DNA of 64,000 nucleotides, from contig NZ_FPAC01000001.1 in the NCBI RefSeq assembly GCF_900116105.1, positions 920,862 through 984,861 on the forward strand. The letters run 5' to 3'. Position 1 is the first letter of the stretch; each line of letters opens with the position of its first letter. Shown one piece after another: positions 19,174 through 28,129 of the stretch. The DNA comes from Paenibacillus sp. 453mf (lineage in GTDB: Bacteria > Bacillota > Bacilli > Paenibacillales > Paenibacillaceae). The position numbers and the translations under genes were made by a program. A model generated the notes under the pieces. That model ran no database searches and was not told the DNA's origin. It worked only from the letters and a program-made list of their open reading frames with translations.

Positions 19174-19683
19174 ATGTCACAATTTTTTAATGTAGGAAAA
19201 ATCGTAAATACACACGGAATTCATGGTGAGCTGAAAGTACTTCCGCTGACCGATTTCCCGGAGGAGCGCTTTGCCAAAGGGAGCAAGCTGGTTATTGATA
19301 CTGGAGAGGGACATCTGCCTGTAACGGTAGAGTCAGCAAGACTTCACAAAAATATGTATGTCGTGCGTTTAAACGACTTCACAAACATTAATGAAGTTGA
19401 AAAATATAAAGGCACGATGTTAAAAGTGTCTTCTGAGTATCAATCAGAACTGAGCGAAGATGAGTTCTACTTTCACCAAATTGTCGGCTGTGAAGTGGTA
19501 ACAGATGAAGGAGAGACGCTTGGTACGATTAAGGAGATCTTGACTCCTGGAGCAAATGACGTGTGGGTGGTCAAAGCGAATAACGGCAAAGAGATTCTGC
19601 TTCCTTATATTGACGAGGTCATTCTGCATGTCGATGTTGTTAATCAAAAGGTAACCGTGCATCTGATGGAAGGATTAGTGTAA
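19174..19683 (+). CDS. rimM: 16S rRNA processing protein RimM
   Basis: 169 residues. The N-terminal RimM domain has [15 protein letters not shown] and the C-terminal PRC-barrel has [12 protein letters not shown]. RimM helps 30S head assembly around S19. AGGAGGACCT sets the ATG at 19174; the frame upstream to 19102 overlaps the hairpin. The stop TAA shares a base with the trmD ATG (TAATG). Confidence 0.95.
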   Translation: MSQFFNVGKIVNTHGIHGELKVLPLTDFPEERFAKGSKLVIDTGEGHLPVTVESARLHKNMYVVRLNDFTNINEVEKYKGTMLKVSSEYQSELSEDEFYFHQIVGCEVVTDEGETLGTIKEILTPGANDVWVVKANNGKEILLPYIDEVILHVDVVNQKVTVHLMEGLV

Positions 19684-20528
19684 TGAAGGTTGATGTGTTA
19701 ACCCTGTTTCCGGAAATGTTTCACGGTGTATTTGGTACAAGCATATTAGGGAAAGCACAAGCCAAAGGAATTGTTTCCTTGAACGCTCTGAACTTTCGTG
19801 AATATGCGGGGAACAAGCATGGACAAGTAGATGACATGCCATACGGTGGCGGCGGCGGGATGGTGCTGAAGCCGGAGCCGATTTTTGCCGCAGTGGAAGA
19901 TCTGCTGTGTAAGAAGGAAGCGAGAAGAAGTGGGTCTAATATGCAAGAGCATGCGGAATCCGTTCTAGATGTGGAATCAGATTCAGCGACATTATCAATT
20001 GCGGAGATCCAGTCGGAAGCATCATCTGCCAAACAGCCGCGCATTATTCTGATGTGTCCGCAAGGAGAGACCTTTACGCAGAAGAAGGCTGAGGAGCTAT
20101 CGAAGGAAGAACATCTTATATTTATTTGCGGTCATTATGAGGGCTATGATGAGCGAATTCGTGAGCATCTGGTGACAGATGAGATTTCCACCGGAGATTA
20201 TGTACTGACAGGGGGAGAGCTGCCAGCTATGGTCGTTATCGACAGCGTGGTGAGACTTCTTCCAGGCGTGCTTGGTAATGAAACAAGTGCGGTTACCGAC
20301 TCTTTCAGCACCGGTCTGCTGGAGTACCCACACTATACGAGACCTGCAGAGTTTAGAGGTCATAAGGTACCGGATATCCTGCTCTCAGGCCATCATAAAA
20401 ACATTGACGCTTGGCGCAGAGAACAGTCCTTACTTCGGACGCTGACGAGACGTCCAGATCTACTGGAGCAGGTGGAGCTGACGAAGAAGGAGAAAGCATG
20501 GCTTGAACAGCTCGAACGGAAAGAGTGA
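19683..20528 (+). CDS. trmD: tRNA (guanine-N1)-methyltransferase TrmD with insertion
   Basis: 281 residues; makes m1G37 in tRNA. Knot-fold motifs are present: [15 protein letters not shown] near 50-64, [40 protein letters not shown] and [10 protein letters not shown]. Compared with the ~243-residue B. subtilis enzyme it carries about 37 extra Ser/Glu/Ala-rich residues at roughly 76-118, between AAVEDLL and RIILMCPQG. The insertion keeps frame and the core is intact. The 1-nt overlap with rimM implies coupling. Confidence 0.95.
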   Translation: MKVDVLTLFPEMFHGVFGTSILGKAQAKGIVSLNALNFREYAGNKHGQVDDMPYGGGGGMVLKPEPIFAAVEDLLCKKEARRSGSNMQEHAESVLDVESDSATLSIAEIQSEASSAKQPRIILMCPQGETFTQKKAEELSKEEHLIFICGHYEGYDERIREHLVTDEISTGDYVLTGGELPAMVVIDSVVRLLPGVLGNETSAVTDSFSTGLLEYPHYTRPAEFRGHKVPDILLSGHHKNIDAWRREQSLLRTLTRRPDLLEQVELTKKEKAWLEQLERKE

Positions 20529-21048
20529 ATTCATAAGCCTTAAATAATGACAGATAAGCCGAGTTCTAGTCGATGGCCAGATGTTTTTACGCCACAGTTA
20601 ACCTAAATGCTATACTTGCATCTATTATTTGACTGTCCCCAGACTATACGTATTGGGCTGGAACGAGGCTGCGGCCACTTCAGGCACAAGCTGACGAAGT
20701 GATAAGTCAAATGCCTTGTTCTTTACGAGCTCCCAAGAAGTACAGGCTTTATGAGTCGAGCACGGGTGGGATTGTTCACGGCAATAGCATCTCTATCACA
20801 AACGATACAATATGACAGATTGTAATATTTTGGATACAACAAATTTACTGAATCAGACAAGAAGTGGCATGAATCAGCATTAACTAATGATTTTATGAAA
20901 AATAGTGCTTAATACTTGCATTACTTTGCAATTACATGTTATAATTTTTCTGTTGTGTGGAATACGGTGGTCCGCTGTGGATGATGATGGATGACAGAAG
21001 GTTATCCGGAAGAGACATGAACACCTGTACGGAAGGAGGGAGTCATAG
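20529..21048 (+). promoter_or_regulatory. trmD-rplS intergenic region with rplS leader
   Basis: 520 nt without a credible gene. No terminator with a clear T tract was found after trmD. The 3' part holds the rplS promoter (20916-20945) and a leader of about 95 nt with GGTGG/CCGC-type complementarity. An L19 autoregulatory leader is known in Bacillota, so this may be one, but I could not match its consensus. Confidence 0.5.
20916..20945 (+). promoter_or_regulatory. rplS: Sigma-A type promoter of rplS
   Basis: -35 TTGCAT (20916-20921), 18-bp spacer, perfect -10 TATAAT (20940-20945). This gives a leader of about 95 nt before the rplS ATG at 21049. Confidence 0.72.
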
Positions 21049-21390
21049 ATGAATATCGTCCAAGCGATTACACAAGAACAATTGCGTAAAGATTTGCCGA
21101 ACTTTCGTCCTGGTGACACTTTGAAAGTGCACGTTAAGGTTATCGAGGGAACTCGCGAACGTATCCAGTTGTTCGAAGGTGTAGTAATCAAACGCCGTGG
21201 TGGTGGAATTAGTGAGACTTTTACAGTTCGTAAAATTTCTTACGGTGTAGGTGTGGAAAGAACTTTCCCGCTTCATTCCCCAAAAATCGATAAAATCGAA
21301 GTGGCTCGCCGTGGTAAAGTGCGTCGTGCGAAGCTTTATTATCTTCGTGAACTTCGTGGTAAAGCAGCGAGAATTAAAGAAATTCGTTAA
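21049..21390 (+). CDS. rplS: 50S ribosomal protein L19
   Basis: 113 residues with typical L19 sequence ([55 protein letters not shown]). GGAAGGAGG lies upstream of the ATG. It has its own promoter and a strong terminator, so it is probably a single-gene transcription unit. Confidence 0.98.
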   Translation: MNIVQAITQEQLRKDLPNFRPGDTLKVHVKVIEGTRERIQLFEGVVIKRRGGGISETFTVRKISYGVGVERTFPLHSPKIDKIEVARRGKVRRAKLYYLRELRGKAARIKEIR

Positions 21391-21717
21391 TATAACGAAT
21401 AACGGAAAGGGCTTGGAAACAAGCCCTTTTCGCTTTTTTTTATGTATAGTTTGTGTAGAAGCAGAATGCGATTGTAGACGATCCAGCTCAATTGATTATG
21501 AACAATATAGAATTTTTAATCTATTTATGTGATATAGAGGAGCTTTCGCCCTCCGATCGAAGGGACGAAGTTGTATCCGGTTAAGATTTCTCTTACAATA
21601 TTTTCAGAGGAAACGATCTTGACAACAGATGGTATGTCTCTAACAAGATATCATACATAGAATATGTCTAGAAGCATCGTTTCGATGATGACATGGATGA
21701 GGAAGTGAGGACAAGCG
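21391..21717 (+). other. rplS-lepB intergenic region
   Basis: 327 nt without a gene. It holds the rplS terminator (21403-21441). A TTGACA at 21619-21624 is a possible -35 for lepB, but the best -10 at 16-17 bp spacing (TAACAA) is poor. Confidence 0.5.
21403..21441 (+). terminator. rplS: Terminator of rplS
   Basis: CGGAAAGGGCTTG (21403-21415), GAAA tetraloop, CAAGCCCTTTTCG (21420-21432), then a run of eight T. A classic strong intrinsic terminator. Confidence 0.95.
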
Positions 21718-22338
21718 ATGGAGCAGGATGTGCAGAATGAACGTTTGAATACACCGGAGAATGGGAATTCTAAATCGAAAAAGGTAAAGAACGAGATTTG
21801 GGAATGGGTCAAAGCCATTGCAATTGCGTTGGTGCTCGTGTTTATTATCCGATTCTTCTTGTTCAAGCCTTTTATTGTTGACGGGCCATCGATGCAGCCG
21901 AATTTTCATACAGGTGAAAGAGTCATTGTGAACCAAATCCTGTATGACATCAGGGAACCCGAACGCGGAGAGGTCGTTGTCTTCCATGTGCCTTCTGAAA
22001 ACCGGGATTTCATTAAGCGGGTCATTGCCGTTGAAGGGGATTCGGTTGAAGTCACGGGGGACACCTTGAAGGTAAATGGTGAAGTTGTGGAGGAGCCTTA
22101 TCTGCAAGAAGCGATTGCAGAAGCACAGGCGAATGGCGGACAGTACAATACGTACAACTTCCCGAATGAGTATTTCCCGGACGGCACTGTGCCGGAAGGT
22201 CATATTTTTGCCCTTGGTGATAACCGTGGGAACAGTACAGACAGTCGTATGATTGGATATGTACCACTTGAGGATATTGTAGGACGAGCCGATGTTATTT
22301 TCTGGCCGCTGAAGGATATCGAATGGATTAATCACTGA
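21718..22338 (+). CDS. lepB: Type I signal peptidase
   Basis: 206-residue membrane protease that cleaves secretory signal peptides. A basic N-terminus is followed by one membrane segment (residues about 31-50), then box B DGPSMQPNF with nucleophile Ser58, and box D DFIKRVIAVEGDSVEV with general-base Lys100; GDNRGNSTDSR is box E. The single N-terminal anchor and length fit SipS/SipT-type enzymes. The ATG follows GGAAGTGAGG. Confidence 0.95.
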   Translation: MEQDVQNERLNTPENGNSKSKKVKNEIWEWVKAIAIALVLVFIIRFFLFKPFIVDGPSMQPNFHTGERVIVNQILYDIREPERGEVVVFHVPSENRDFIKRVIAVEGDSVEVTGDTLKVNGEVVEEPYLQEAIAEAQANGGQYNTYNFPNEYFPDGTVPEGHIFALGDNRGNSTDSRMIGYVPLEDIVGRADVIFWPLKDIEWINH

Positions 22339-22402
22339 AATTGAAATATATGACAGAGGTTGAAATGGATTCAACTGTTTGTGAAAAAGAAGGTGAATAG
22401 CG

Positions 22403-23266
22403 ATGACCATACAATGGTTTCCAGGACATATGACGAGAGCCCGTCGTCAAATTCAGGAGAAGCTGAAATTGATCGATGTCGTCATTGAACTGGTGGATGC
22501 ACGGCTTCCATTATCCAGCCGTAACCCGATGATTGATGAAATACTGCAGAACAAGCCACGAATGATCCTGCTGAACAAGTCGGATTTGGCTGATGCGAAG
22601 GTAACGGAAGAATGGATTAAGTATTTTAAAGAAGAGGGTCATACTGCACTGGCTGTCGATGCCAATACAGGAACAGGTGTTAAGGATATCCCCTCGACTG
22701 CCAAGATATTGTTGAAAGAAAAGATCGACAGGCAAATTGCCAAAGGCATGAACCCGAGAGCGATTCGCGCACTAATCGTTGGCATACCGAATGTCGGTAA
22801 ATCTACACTAATCAACCGTTTGGCCGGTAGAAATATTGCGGCTACCGGTGATCGTCCAGGCGTAACCAAAGGTCAGCAATGGATTAGAGTAGGTAAGGAA
22901 ATTGAGCTCCTGGATACGCCAGGTATTCTGTGGCCTAAATTCGAAGATCAGAATGTGGGTTACCGTCTGGCCGTTACGGGTGCCATTAAGGAAGAGATAC
23001 TTAACGTGGAGGACATTGCCTTTTTCGCGATAAAATATCTTGCCCAGTATTACTGGCCGGCAATGCAGGAGCGTTATGGCTTGTCTGAAGCTCCGAAAGA
23101 TTCGGAAGATCCGGATCAGATTGTAGCCATCATGGAAGAAATCGGACGTAAGCGCGGTGCCGTCATGAGCGGAGGACGAATCGATCTGGAGAAGGCTTCC
23201 TCTTTGATGCTTAGAGAGCTGAGAGGCGGCAAGCTTGGTCGATTTAGTCTGGAATCTCCTTTTTAA
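22403..23266 (+). CDS. rbgA: Ribosome biogenesis GTPase RbgA (YlqF)
   Basis: 287-residue circularly permuted GTPase needed for late 50S assembly. G4 NKSD (residues about 53-56) comes before G1 GIPNVGKST and G3 DTPG, which defines the permutation. The N-terminal [13 protein letters not shown] is a family signature and the C-terminal ANTAR-like helical domain is present. It is followed by rnhB as in B. subtilis. Confidence 0.96.
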   Translation: MTIQWFPGHMTRARRQIQEKLKLIDVVIELVDARLPLSSRNPMIDEILQNKPRMILLNKSDLADAKVTEEWIKYFKEEGHTALAVDANTGTGVKDIPSTAKILLKEKIDRQIAKGMNPRAIRALIVGIPNVGKSTLINRLAGRNIAATGDRPGVTKGQQWIRVGKEIELLDTPGILWPKFEDQNVGYRLAVTGAIKEEILNVEDIAFFAIKYLAQYYWPAMQERYGLSEAPKDSEDPDQIVAIMEEIGRKRGAVMSGGRIDLEKASSLMLRELRGGKLGRFSLESPF

Positions 23267-23306
23267 AGAAACCATCGATTAAATCATCAAAATAGGATTT
23301 GCCGTT

Positions 23307-23334
23307 AATCCCCTGCAGAGTACTGCAGGGGATT
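23307..23334. repeat. Perfect 12-bp hairpin between rbgA and rnhB
   Basis: AATCCCCTGCAG and CTGCAGGGGATT around a 4-nt AGTA loop. No T tract follows on either strand, so it is not a standard terminator. It could stabilise or process the rbgA-rnhB mRNA or be a protein site. Confidence 0.6.
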
Positions 23335-23426
23335 GCTGCATTACCCGTGCTTCTATGTGGTTCTCGCGTAAGTGTACATATGTTATGATAATGGTTATGG
23401 GTTGTGCCGTTAGGGGGAAATAACAA

Positions 23427-24104
23427 ATGACAGAACTAAATTTGGAAATACAGGGGACGGATACGTTCGAAGAACCTGAAGTTGATATGCTAAGGTACGA
23501 AAGACAAGCTTGGGACAGTGGGGCGGAATATATTGCAGGCATTGATGAAGTAGGAAGAGGCTGCTTGTTCGGCGATGTTGTAGCAGCTGCCGTTATTTTG
23601 CCTAAAGGACTGGTGCTTGAAGGGGTCAATGACTCCAAGAAGCTGAGTGATAAGAAGCGGGAATTGTTATTCGATATCATCATGAAGGAAGCTGTCGCTG
23701 TAGGTATAGGGATTGTGGATGTGGATACGATAGACCGGATTAATATTAGACAGGCATCAAGGCTTGCCATGAAACAGGCCGTTCAGTCGCTTACCCCATC
23801 TCCGGATCATCTGCTCGTGGATGCAGAAACCGTAGACATTCATCTGCCGCAATTATCCATTATCAAAGGGGACGCTAATAGTCAATCGATCGGTGCAGCA
23901 TCCATTATTGCCAAGGTTACGCGAGATCGGATGTGTAAAGGGGAGTGGGATGCGCTGTATCCTGAGTACGGAATTGCTATACATAAGGGCTATGCAACGA
24001 AGCTGCACAGAGAGCAGCTCCTTGCCTTGGGACCGACACCGCTGCATCGCAGAAGCTTTCTTGGAAAGATATTAGGAGAGCAGGAGCAGCCTACATTGTT
24101 CTAG
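23427..24104 (+). CDS. rnhB: Ribonuclease HII
   Basis: 225 residues; removes RNA from RNA-DNA hybrids and single ribonucleotides in DNA. Acidic active-site residues appear in IAGIDEVGRG, in LLVDAETVD and later. The segment after GRG reads CLFGDVVAAAV, whereas the common family motif is PLAGPVVAAAV. DEVGRG itself is intact, so activity is likely kept. It has an unstructured acidic N-terminal extension of about 30 residues. Confidence 0.93.
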   Translation: MTELNLEIQGTDTFEEPEVDMLRYERQAWDSGAEYIAGIDEVGRGCLFGDVVAAAVILPKGLVLEGVNDSKKLSDKKRELLFDIIMKEAVAVGIGIVDVDTIDRINIRQASRLAMKQAVQSLTPSPDHLLVDAETVDIHLPQLSIIKGDANSQSIGAASIIAKVTRDRMCKGEWDALYPEYGIAIHKGYATKLHREQLLALGPTPLHRRSFLGKILGEQEQPTLF

Positions 24105-24505
24105 TAGATAGGGCGTAGTGTAGCAAATAAGCAGTAATTAAGAAGTAGATGAGACGAGTGCCTCTGATGTCCATGCTTTATCATAGTATGGGTTACAGGT
24201 TAGCATAATACAATGGATGATAGATCGTGAAGCTCCTTGGAATGTATTTATCGTGATCTGTGTAATTCATTTCATTTCATTTTCATATAATCGATGGATA
24301 TCAATTATGATAGTCATATTAAATTTTATGCAGTACTGTGTCTAAGAGCAGTACTGCTTTTTTACTAGGAAAGCGTTCTTCAGTGTTCTTTCCGTTATAC
24401 CGATAAGATTAATAGTGTACTTTGGTAGATTAGACATAAGTATTTCAATGATACCCGTTTATATAGAATGGCACGTCATTGTTTAAGGAAAGGAGCGGAT
24501 GCTAT
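24105..24505 (+). other. rnhB-ylqG intergenic region
   Basis: 401 nt with no credible gene. It contains the terminator at 24330-24363, far from rnhB, and then an A/T-rich stretch leading to the AAAGGAG site of ylqG. Confidence 0.6.
24330..24363 (+). terminator. Terminator downstream of rnhB
   Basis: Perfect 9-bp arms GCAGTACTG (24330-24338) and CAGTACTGC (24349-24357) are followed by TTTTTT. It lies 226 nt after the rnhB stop, so the intervening RNA is either a long 3' UTR or an unrecognised small transcript. Confidence 0.85.
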
Positions 24506-26536
24506 TTGAATATAGGTCAAGCGATCAGGGGAATGCTCGGCGATCCCAAGCCTCTAGGCGGAGCTAAGACACTCGAGCTGAAAGAAGGAATGGTTGTGCG
24601 TGCCGAGGTCATTCAGGTGTCACCGGATCAAAAGGAAGCCGTGCTTCAAATCAAAGGGGTGCAGGTGAGGGCAGCATTAGATGCTCCGCTAGTAGCTGGG
24701 CAAAATGCGCTTCTTCAGGTGGGTGGACAGAACAAGGACGGCATGATGGTGATGAAGCCTTTTCAAGGCACGCTTGCATCCGTATCGACAGCAACGCTTG
24801 CAGATCTACTGACGAATCTTCAGCTGCCGGATACGAAGGAGAACAGAACACTGGTTAGCGCAATGCAGCAGAGTGGAGTACCGCTGACCAAGGACAATGT
24901 GAAGCTGGTTCAATCCCTTATGAATTTAAAGCCGGCTGCAGCAGGGGATATAGAGTGGATCACCTCGGCAATTCTTGCCATGCAGAGGGGACTGCCTGTC
25001 ACGGGGGCTACCGTTTCCGGTTTATATTATGCGATGTTTGGACCCGCATTAGATGAAATGCTGGGTCAGCTAGATGCAAGGTTGAATGAAGCTGCTGCGA
25101 GTGGGAAGGTACTGAGCGGTGTCTCGGAGACAGCTAGAGAGATGGCTGGCTCACAAGAGAATAGTCAAGCCCGGATACATGCTGGGAGCGAGGGGACTAG
25201 ACCATCAAGTGCTGGAATGGCGCAGCAGCAAGCAGATATTCATAAAGCAGCGGGTGCAGCAGCGTTAACAGGTCAAAATGCCGGAGCTGACGAACCCGAA
25301 CTTATGGTGCCCATGAAGGAAGGGAAAACAGATCCAAGGATTGTCCAAGGTAACGCCGTAGAAGCTGTAAAGACAACTTCAGCATCTGGTCCTGCAGCCG
25401 CAGAACCTAATACGACGTTTCGCTCAGCGGGCACAGGCGCACCAGGATATAATGTAGCTGGTACACTGCAGGTAGAGCTGGGTGGCGGTGATCCGGAAGT
25501 TCAGGATCACCGGGTGTATACGGGCAGCCAGGCGCAAGCGGCTGCTGCTGAACGGGATGAGGCAGGCAGAGTGACGAGCCTGCCTGTGGGGGAGGCTGAA
25601 GAGCCGAAGACGGCGACTTCAGCCACTCGCAGCCTGGACAGAGGCGAAGCTCCTGTCCAGGCTCCAAGAGGCGCAGCAGCGGGCGGGGGCGAGCTTGTGC
25701 TGCGTACCGCAGCACTGCTTGCCCAGCTGCGAGCTGCGCCGCAGTGGCCGGCCGGAGCTGATTCGGCCGGCACGGGGGTGGCTGCGGCAGCGCAGGGCAT
25801 GCCGCAGCAGGACGGTGCTGATGCAGTGCCAGCACCGGCAGTGCAAACGCCTGCCACCATGAGGGATGACTCGTGGGTGGCGCGTGTGCTGAAGCTGCTC
25901 GGTGCTGAGCACGAGCAGCAGGTGGTGCGCGGGGCGCTGGCACCCGCGCAGGCAGAGGTGTCCGCTGTAGAGCAGGCGGACACGCTCAAGAGCGTGCTGA
26001 TGCAGATTGAAGCAAGTCCAGAGCTGCCTGCTGGTCTCAAGGAGACCGCAGGACAGCTCGTGCACTTGCTTACAGGGCATCAGCTGCTGATGAACACCGA
26101 CCGAACCGCTCCTTTTGCCCAGATGAACTGGTTCATCCCTCTGAGCGGAGCGGACGGACAGACGACGGCGAATGTCCAGATCCAGTCCCGCCGCGGACCG
26201 CGCGGTGAAATGGATGCATCCCATTGCCGAATATGGTTTGACCTGAACATGAAGCGGCTCGGCCCCACACTAATCGACATGCAGGTGGCAGGAAAGGTCA
26301 TCAGTCTCCATATTCGCACGGATAATGAGATGGCTGCGCAAATATTTGAGCTGGGGCGTGCACAAGTGGACAGTGCCCTGCGGAGCACAGGTTATCAGCT
26401 CTCGGTATATAAGTCAGAGGTGGTTGAGAATCGTCATGAGCCAAAAGAACAAGGAGAGGCTTCCTCTTCCTCCGTCATTAACAAAATAGCCTCCTATGTG
26501 CCAGAATCATATAAAGGGGTGGATATGCGAGTATGA
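24506..26536 (+). CDS. ylqG: YlqG-like protein with FliK-type C-terminal domain
   Basis: 676 residues from a TTG at 24506 with AAAGGAG 11 nt upstream; an ATG nearby is out of frame. Residues about 20-130 are compact and conserved (ELKEGMVVRAEVIQVSPDQ). Residues about 190-460 form a long low-complexity Ala/Gly/Gln/Glu-rich linker. The C-terminal ~130 residues (from LMNTDRTAPFAQMNWFIPL) resemble a flagellar hook-length-control Flg_hook domain. It occupies the B. subtilis ylqG position and overlaps ylqH by 4 nt. Role unproven. Confidence 0.8.
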   Translation: MNIGQAIRGMLGDPKPLGGAKTLELKEGMVVRAEVIQVSPDQKEAVLQIKGVQVRAALDAPLVAGQNALLQVGGQNKDGMMVMKPFQGTLASVSTATLADLLTNLQLPDTKENRTLVSAMQQSGVPLTKDNVKLVQSLMNLKPAAAGDIEWITSAILAMQRGLPVTGATVSGLYYAMFGPALDEMLGQLDARLNEAAASGKVLSGVSETAREMAGSQENSQARIHAGSEGTRPSSAGMAQQQADIHKAAGAAALTGQNAGADEPELMVPMKEGKTDPRIVQGNAVEAVKTTSASGPAAAEPNTTFRSAGTGAPGYNVAGTLQVELGGGDPEVQDHRVYTGSQAQAAAAERDEAGRVTSLPVGEAEEPKTATSATRSLDRGEAPVQAPRGAAAGGGELVLRTAALLAQLRAAPQWPAGADSAGTGVAAAAQGMPQQDGADAVPAPAVQTPATMRDDSWVARVLKLLGAEHEQQVVRGALAPAQAEVSAVEQADTLKSVLMQIEASPELPAGLKETAGQLVHLLTGHQLLMNTDRTAPFAQMNWFIPLSGADGQTTANVQIQSRRGPRGEMDASHCRIWFDLNMKRLGPTLIDMQVAGKVISLHIRTDNEMAAQIFELGRAQVDSALRSTGYQLSVYKSEVVENRHEPKEQGEASSSSVINKIASYVPESYKGVDMRV

Positions 26537-26844
26537 AGCAGCAATCACAAGAAAGCGTGGTTCGTAAGAAGGCGGTTGCTCTCAGATACGCACCTGGCGA
26601 GGCAGAAGCCCCTGTCGTGGTTGCAAAAGGGGATGGAAGGCTGGCAGAATCCATCCTGGAGAAGGCACTGGAGCATGGCGTTCCGATTCAGGAAGACCCC
26701 GCTCTTGTCGAAGTGCTGTCTAAGCTGGATTTGGATGAACAGATTCCTCCTGAATTGTATCAGCTCGTTGCCGAAGTGCTTACATTTGTATATCAGGCCG
26801 AGCAGAAGGCAATTGCATCAGCAGGACAGGGAAATGAGGTGTAA
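26533..26844 (+). CDS. ylqH: YlqH, FlhB C-terminal-like protein
   Basis: 103 residues matching the cytoplasmic tail of FlhB/EscU export-switch proteins (AVALRYAPGEAEAPVVVAKG, then ESILEKALEHGVPIQEDPAL). It has no membrane domain, and the NPTH autocleavage motif of FlhB is absent (KKAVALRY occurs where NPTHYAVALRY would be). The start overlaps ylqG as ATGA. Pairing a FliK-like and an FlhB-tail-like protein outside the flagellar operon suggests a joint role. Confidence 0.85.
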   Translation: MKQQSQESVVRKKAVALRYAPGEAEAPVVVAKGDGRLAESILEKALEHGVPIQEDPALVEVLSKLDLDEQIPPELYQLVAEVLTFVYQAEQKAIASAGQGNEV

Positions 26845-26850
26845 GCGACG

Positions 26851-27267
26851 ATGAAGGAATATTTTAATTCCAAGCCGGCTGCACCTAACAAGAGGAAAGA
26901 TTCTCGCAAAGAGAAAGGTGGAGCCGGGGAAAAGGCGGCTATGCAATACCTTAAGCAGCAGGGATATGACATTATGGATACGAACTGGAAATGCAAGAGC
27001 GGGGAGCTCGATATCGTTGCTCAGAAGGACGGAACCTATATTTTTGCGGAAATCAGAAGCCGGACAAGCCTGGATCGATTCGGGACTCATCTGGAATCGG
27101 TCAATCAACGAAAAATAGCTCAGGTACGCCGTACCGCAGCCGTATATATTCAAGAGCGCAAATTATACAATAGTCCCATTCGCTTTGATGTCATAGGGGT
27201 TCTGCTGAATCGAGCAAACTGGACAGAGGAACCATTACATATCGATCACATCATAAATGCATTCTAA
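26851..27267 (+). CDS. yraN: YraN family (UPF0102) nuclease-fold protein
   Basis: 138 residues with the UPF0102 pattern GEKAAMQYLKQQGYDIMDTN, then KSGELDIVAQKDGTYIFAEI, a restriction-endonuclease-like core. The last catalytic position is Arg (EIRSR) instead of the Lys of VEVKTR; such Arg variants occur in the family. A basic N-terminal extension of about 25 residues is present. It starts 6 bp after ylqH, likely in the same transcript. Function unknown. Confidence 0.88.
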   Translation: MKEYFNSKPAAPNKRKDSRKEKGGAGEKAAMQYLKQQGYDIMDTNWKCKSGELDIVAQKDGTYIFAEIRSRTSLDRFGTHLESVNQRKIAQVRRTAAVYIQERKLYNSPIRFDVIGVLLNRANWTEEPLHIDHIINAF

Positions 27268-27463
27268 TCAAATCGTTTGACTAAGGGCTTAGTAATGTCA
27301 TTCCTGAGCCGAAGCCAAACGGTTTGATGTTGTTCGCCAAGATCGATTTAATCTATGGCAAGTGCTTCGAGAGAAGCTGCACGAATGTTCGGGCATGGTC
27401 GATCATATTCTAATTTTAATTGCAAAAACAGCCTTTAGTGGAACTCGTAGGACGGATAATGAT

Positions 27464-27493
27464 TTGACTTTATATGAAGAACCGAGGTATGCT
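27464..27493 (+). promoter_or_regulatory. Promoter of nitroreductase gene
   Basis: -35 TTGACT, 18-bp spacer, -10 TATGCT. The Fur box begins about 17 bp downstream of the -10, so bound Fur would block initiation or early elongation. Confidence 0.6.
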
Positions 27494-27510
27494 AACACCA
27501 GTATCTAATT

Positions 27511-27529
27511 GATAAAGATTATCATTATC
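27511..27529 (+). promoter_or_regulatory. Fur box
   Basis: GATAAAGATTATCATTATC matches 17 of 19 positions of the consensus GATAATGATAATCATTATC. It lies 46 bp before the nitroreductase ATG and just downstream of the promoter, as expected for Fe(II)-Fur repression. Confidence 0.82.
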
Positions 27530-27574
27530 TGTGTTGGATTAAAACTTCATACCTGTTAAGGAGGATCATATAAT

Positions 27575-28129
27575 ATGAATGAATCGCAAATTGCCTCATC
27601 TGTCCATGTAAAGGATGTCATTCGTGAGCGCCGGACGATTAAGAAATTTAAGCAAGAGGCTGTGCCGGTTGAGAAAATTACCGAGCTGCTGGATACTGCG
27701 GTGTGGGCACCGAATCATAAGCTTCGCGAGCCTTGGAGATTTCTCTTGTTTACAGGTGAAGGTCGTCAGAAGCTGGCTGAGGCGGTATCGAATGAAATGG
27801 GCGAGGACAATAAATTTGTCAATGCCGTACTTACGAATCCGACAACGCTGCTTGTCATCATGAAGGAAGATCCGCGCCAAGCGATTTGGGATGAGGATTT
27901 TGCGGCAACCAGTGCACTTATACAAAATTTCATGCTCGCAGCATGGAGTGAAGAGATCGGGACCTTCTGGATGACCAAGCCGTTTCTATATGGACCTAAA
28001 TTTAGAGAAACCCTGAATATTGTTCCTGGCGAGAAAATTCTCGGTATGATCTATGTAGGATACCCTGACGTTGTACCTAAGCCTCAGGAGCGTACTGCTG
28101 CAGCGGCCAAATTAACAATTTTTGAGTAA
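27575..28129 (+). CDS. Nitroreductase family protein, probably Fur-controlled
   Basis: 184-residue FMN-dependent nitroreductase fold. It has N-terminal VIRERRTIKKFKQEAVPVEK (FMN-phosphate binding Arg-rich turn) and DTAVWAPNHKLREPWRF, and C-terminal LGMIYVGYPD. Substrate cannot be read from sequence. Control by iron would fit a role in flavin-linked reduction of iron or in redox stress. AAGGAGG lies upstream of the ATG and a terminator follows, so it is a single-gene unit. Confidence 0.9.
   Translation: MNESQIASSVHVKDVIRERRTIKKFKQEAVPVEKITELLDTAVWAPNHKLREPWRFLLFTGEGRQKLAEAVSNEMGEDNKFVNAVLTNPTTLLVIMKEDPRQAIWDEDFAATSALIQNFMLAAWSEEIGTFWMTKPFLYGPKFRETLNIVPGEKILGMIYVGYPDVVPKPQERTAAAAKLTIFE

Larger units (their letters stand above)
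27268..27574 (+). promoter_or_regulatory. Promoter and Fur-box region before nitroreductase
   Basis: 307 nt without a gene. A sigma-A type promoter (TTGACT 27464-27469, 18 bp, TATGCT 27488-27493) is followed by a Fur box at 27511-27529. A partial Fur-like element GATAATGAT also overlaps the region just before the -35 box. Confidence 0.65.

Noticed and set aside
25407..26224. Several minus-strand open frames opposite ylqG
   Set aside because: They are shadows of the GC-rich Ala/Gln/Pro linker; low-complexity products without motifs.
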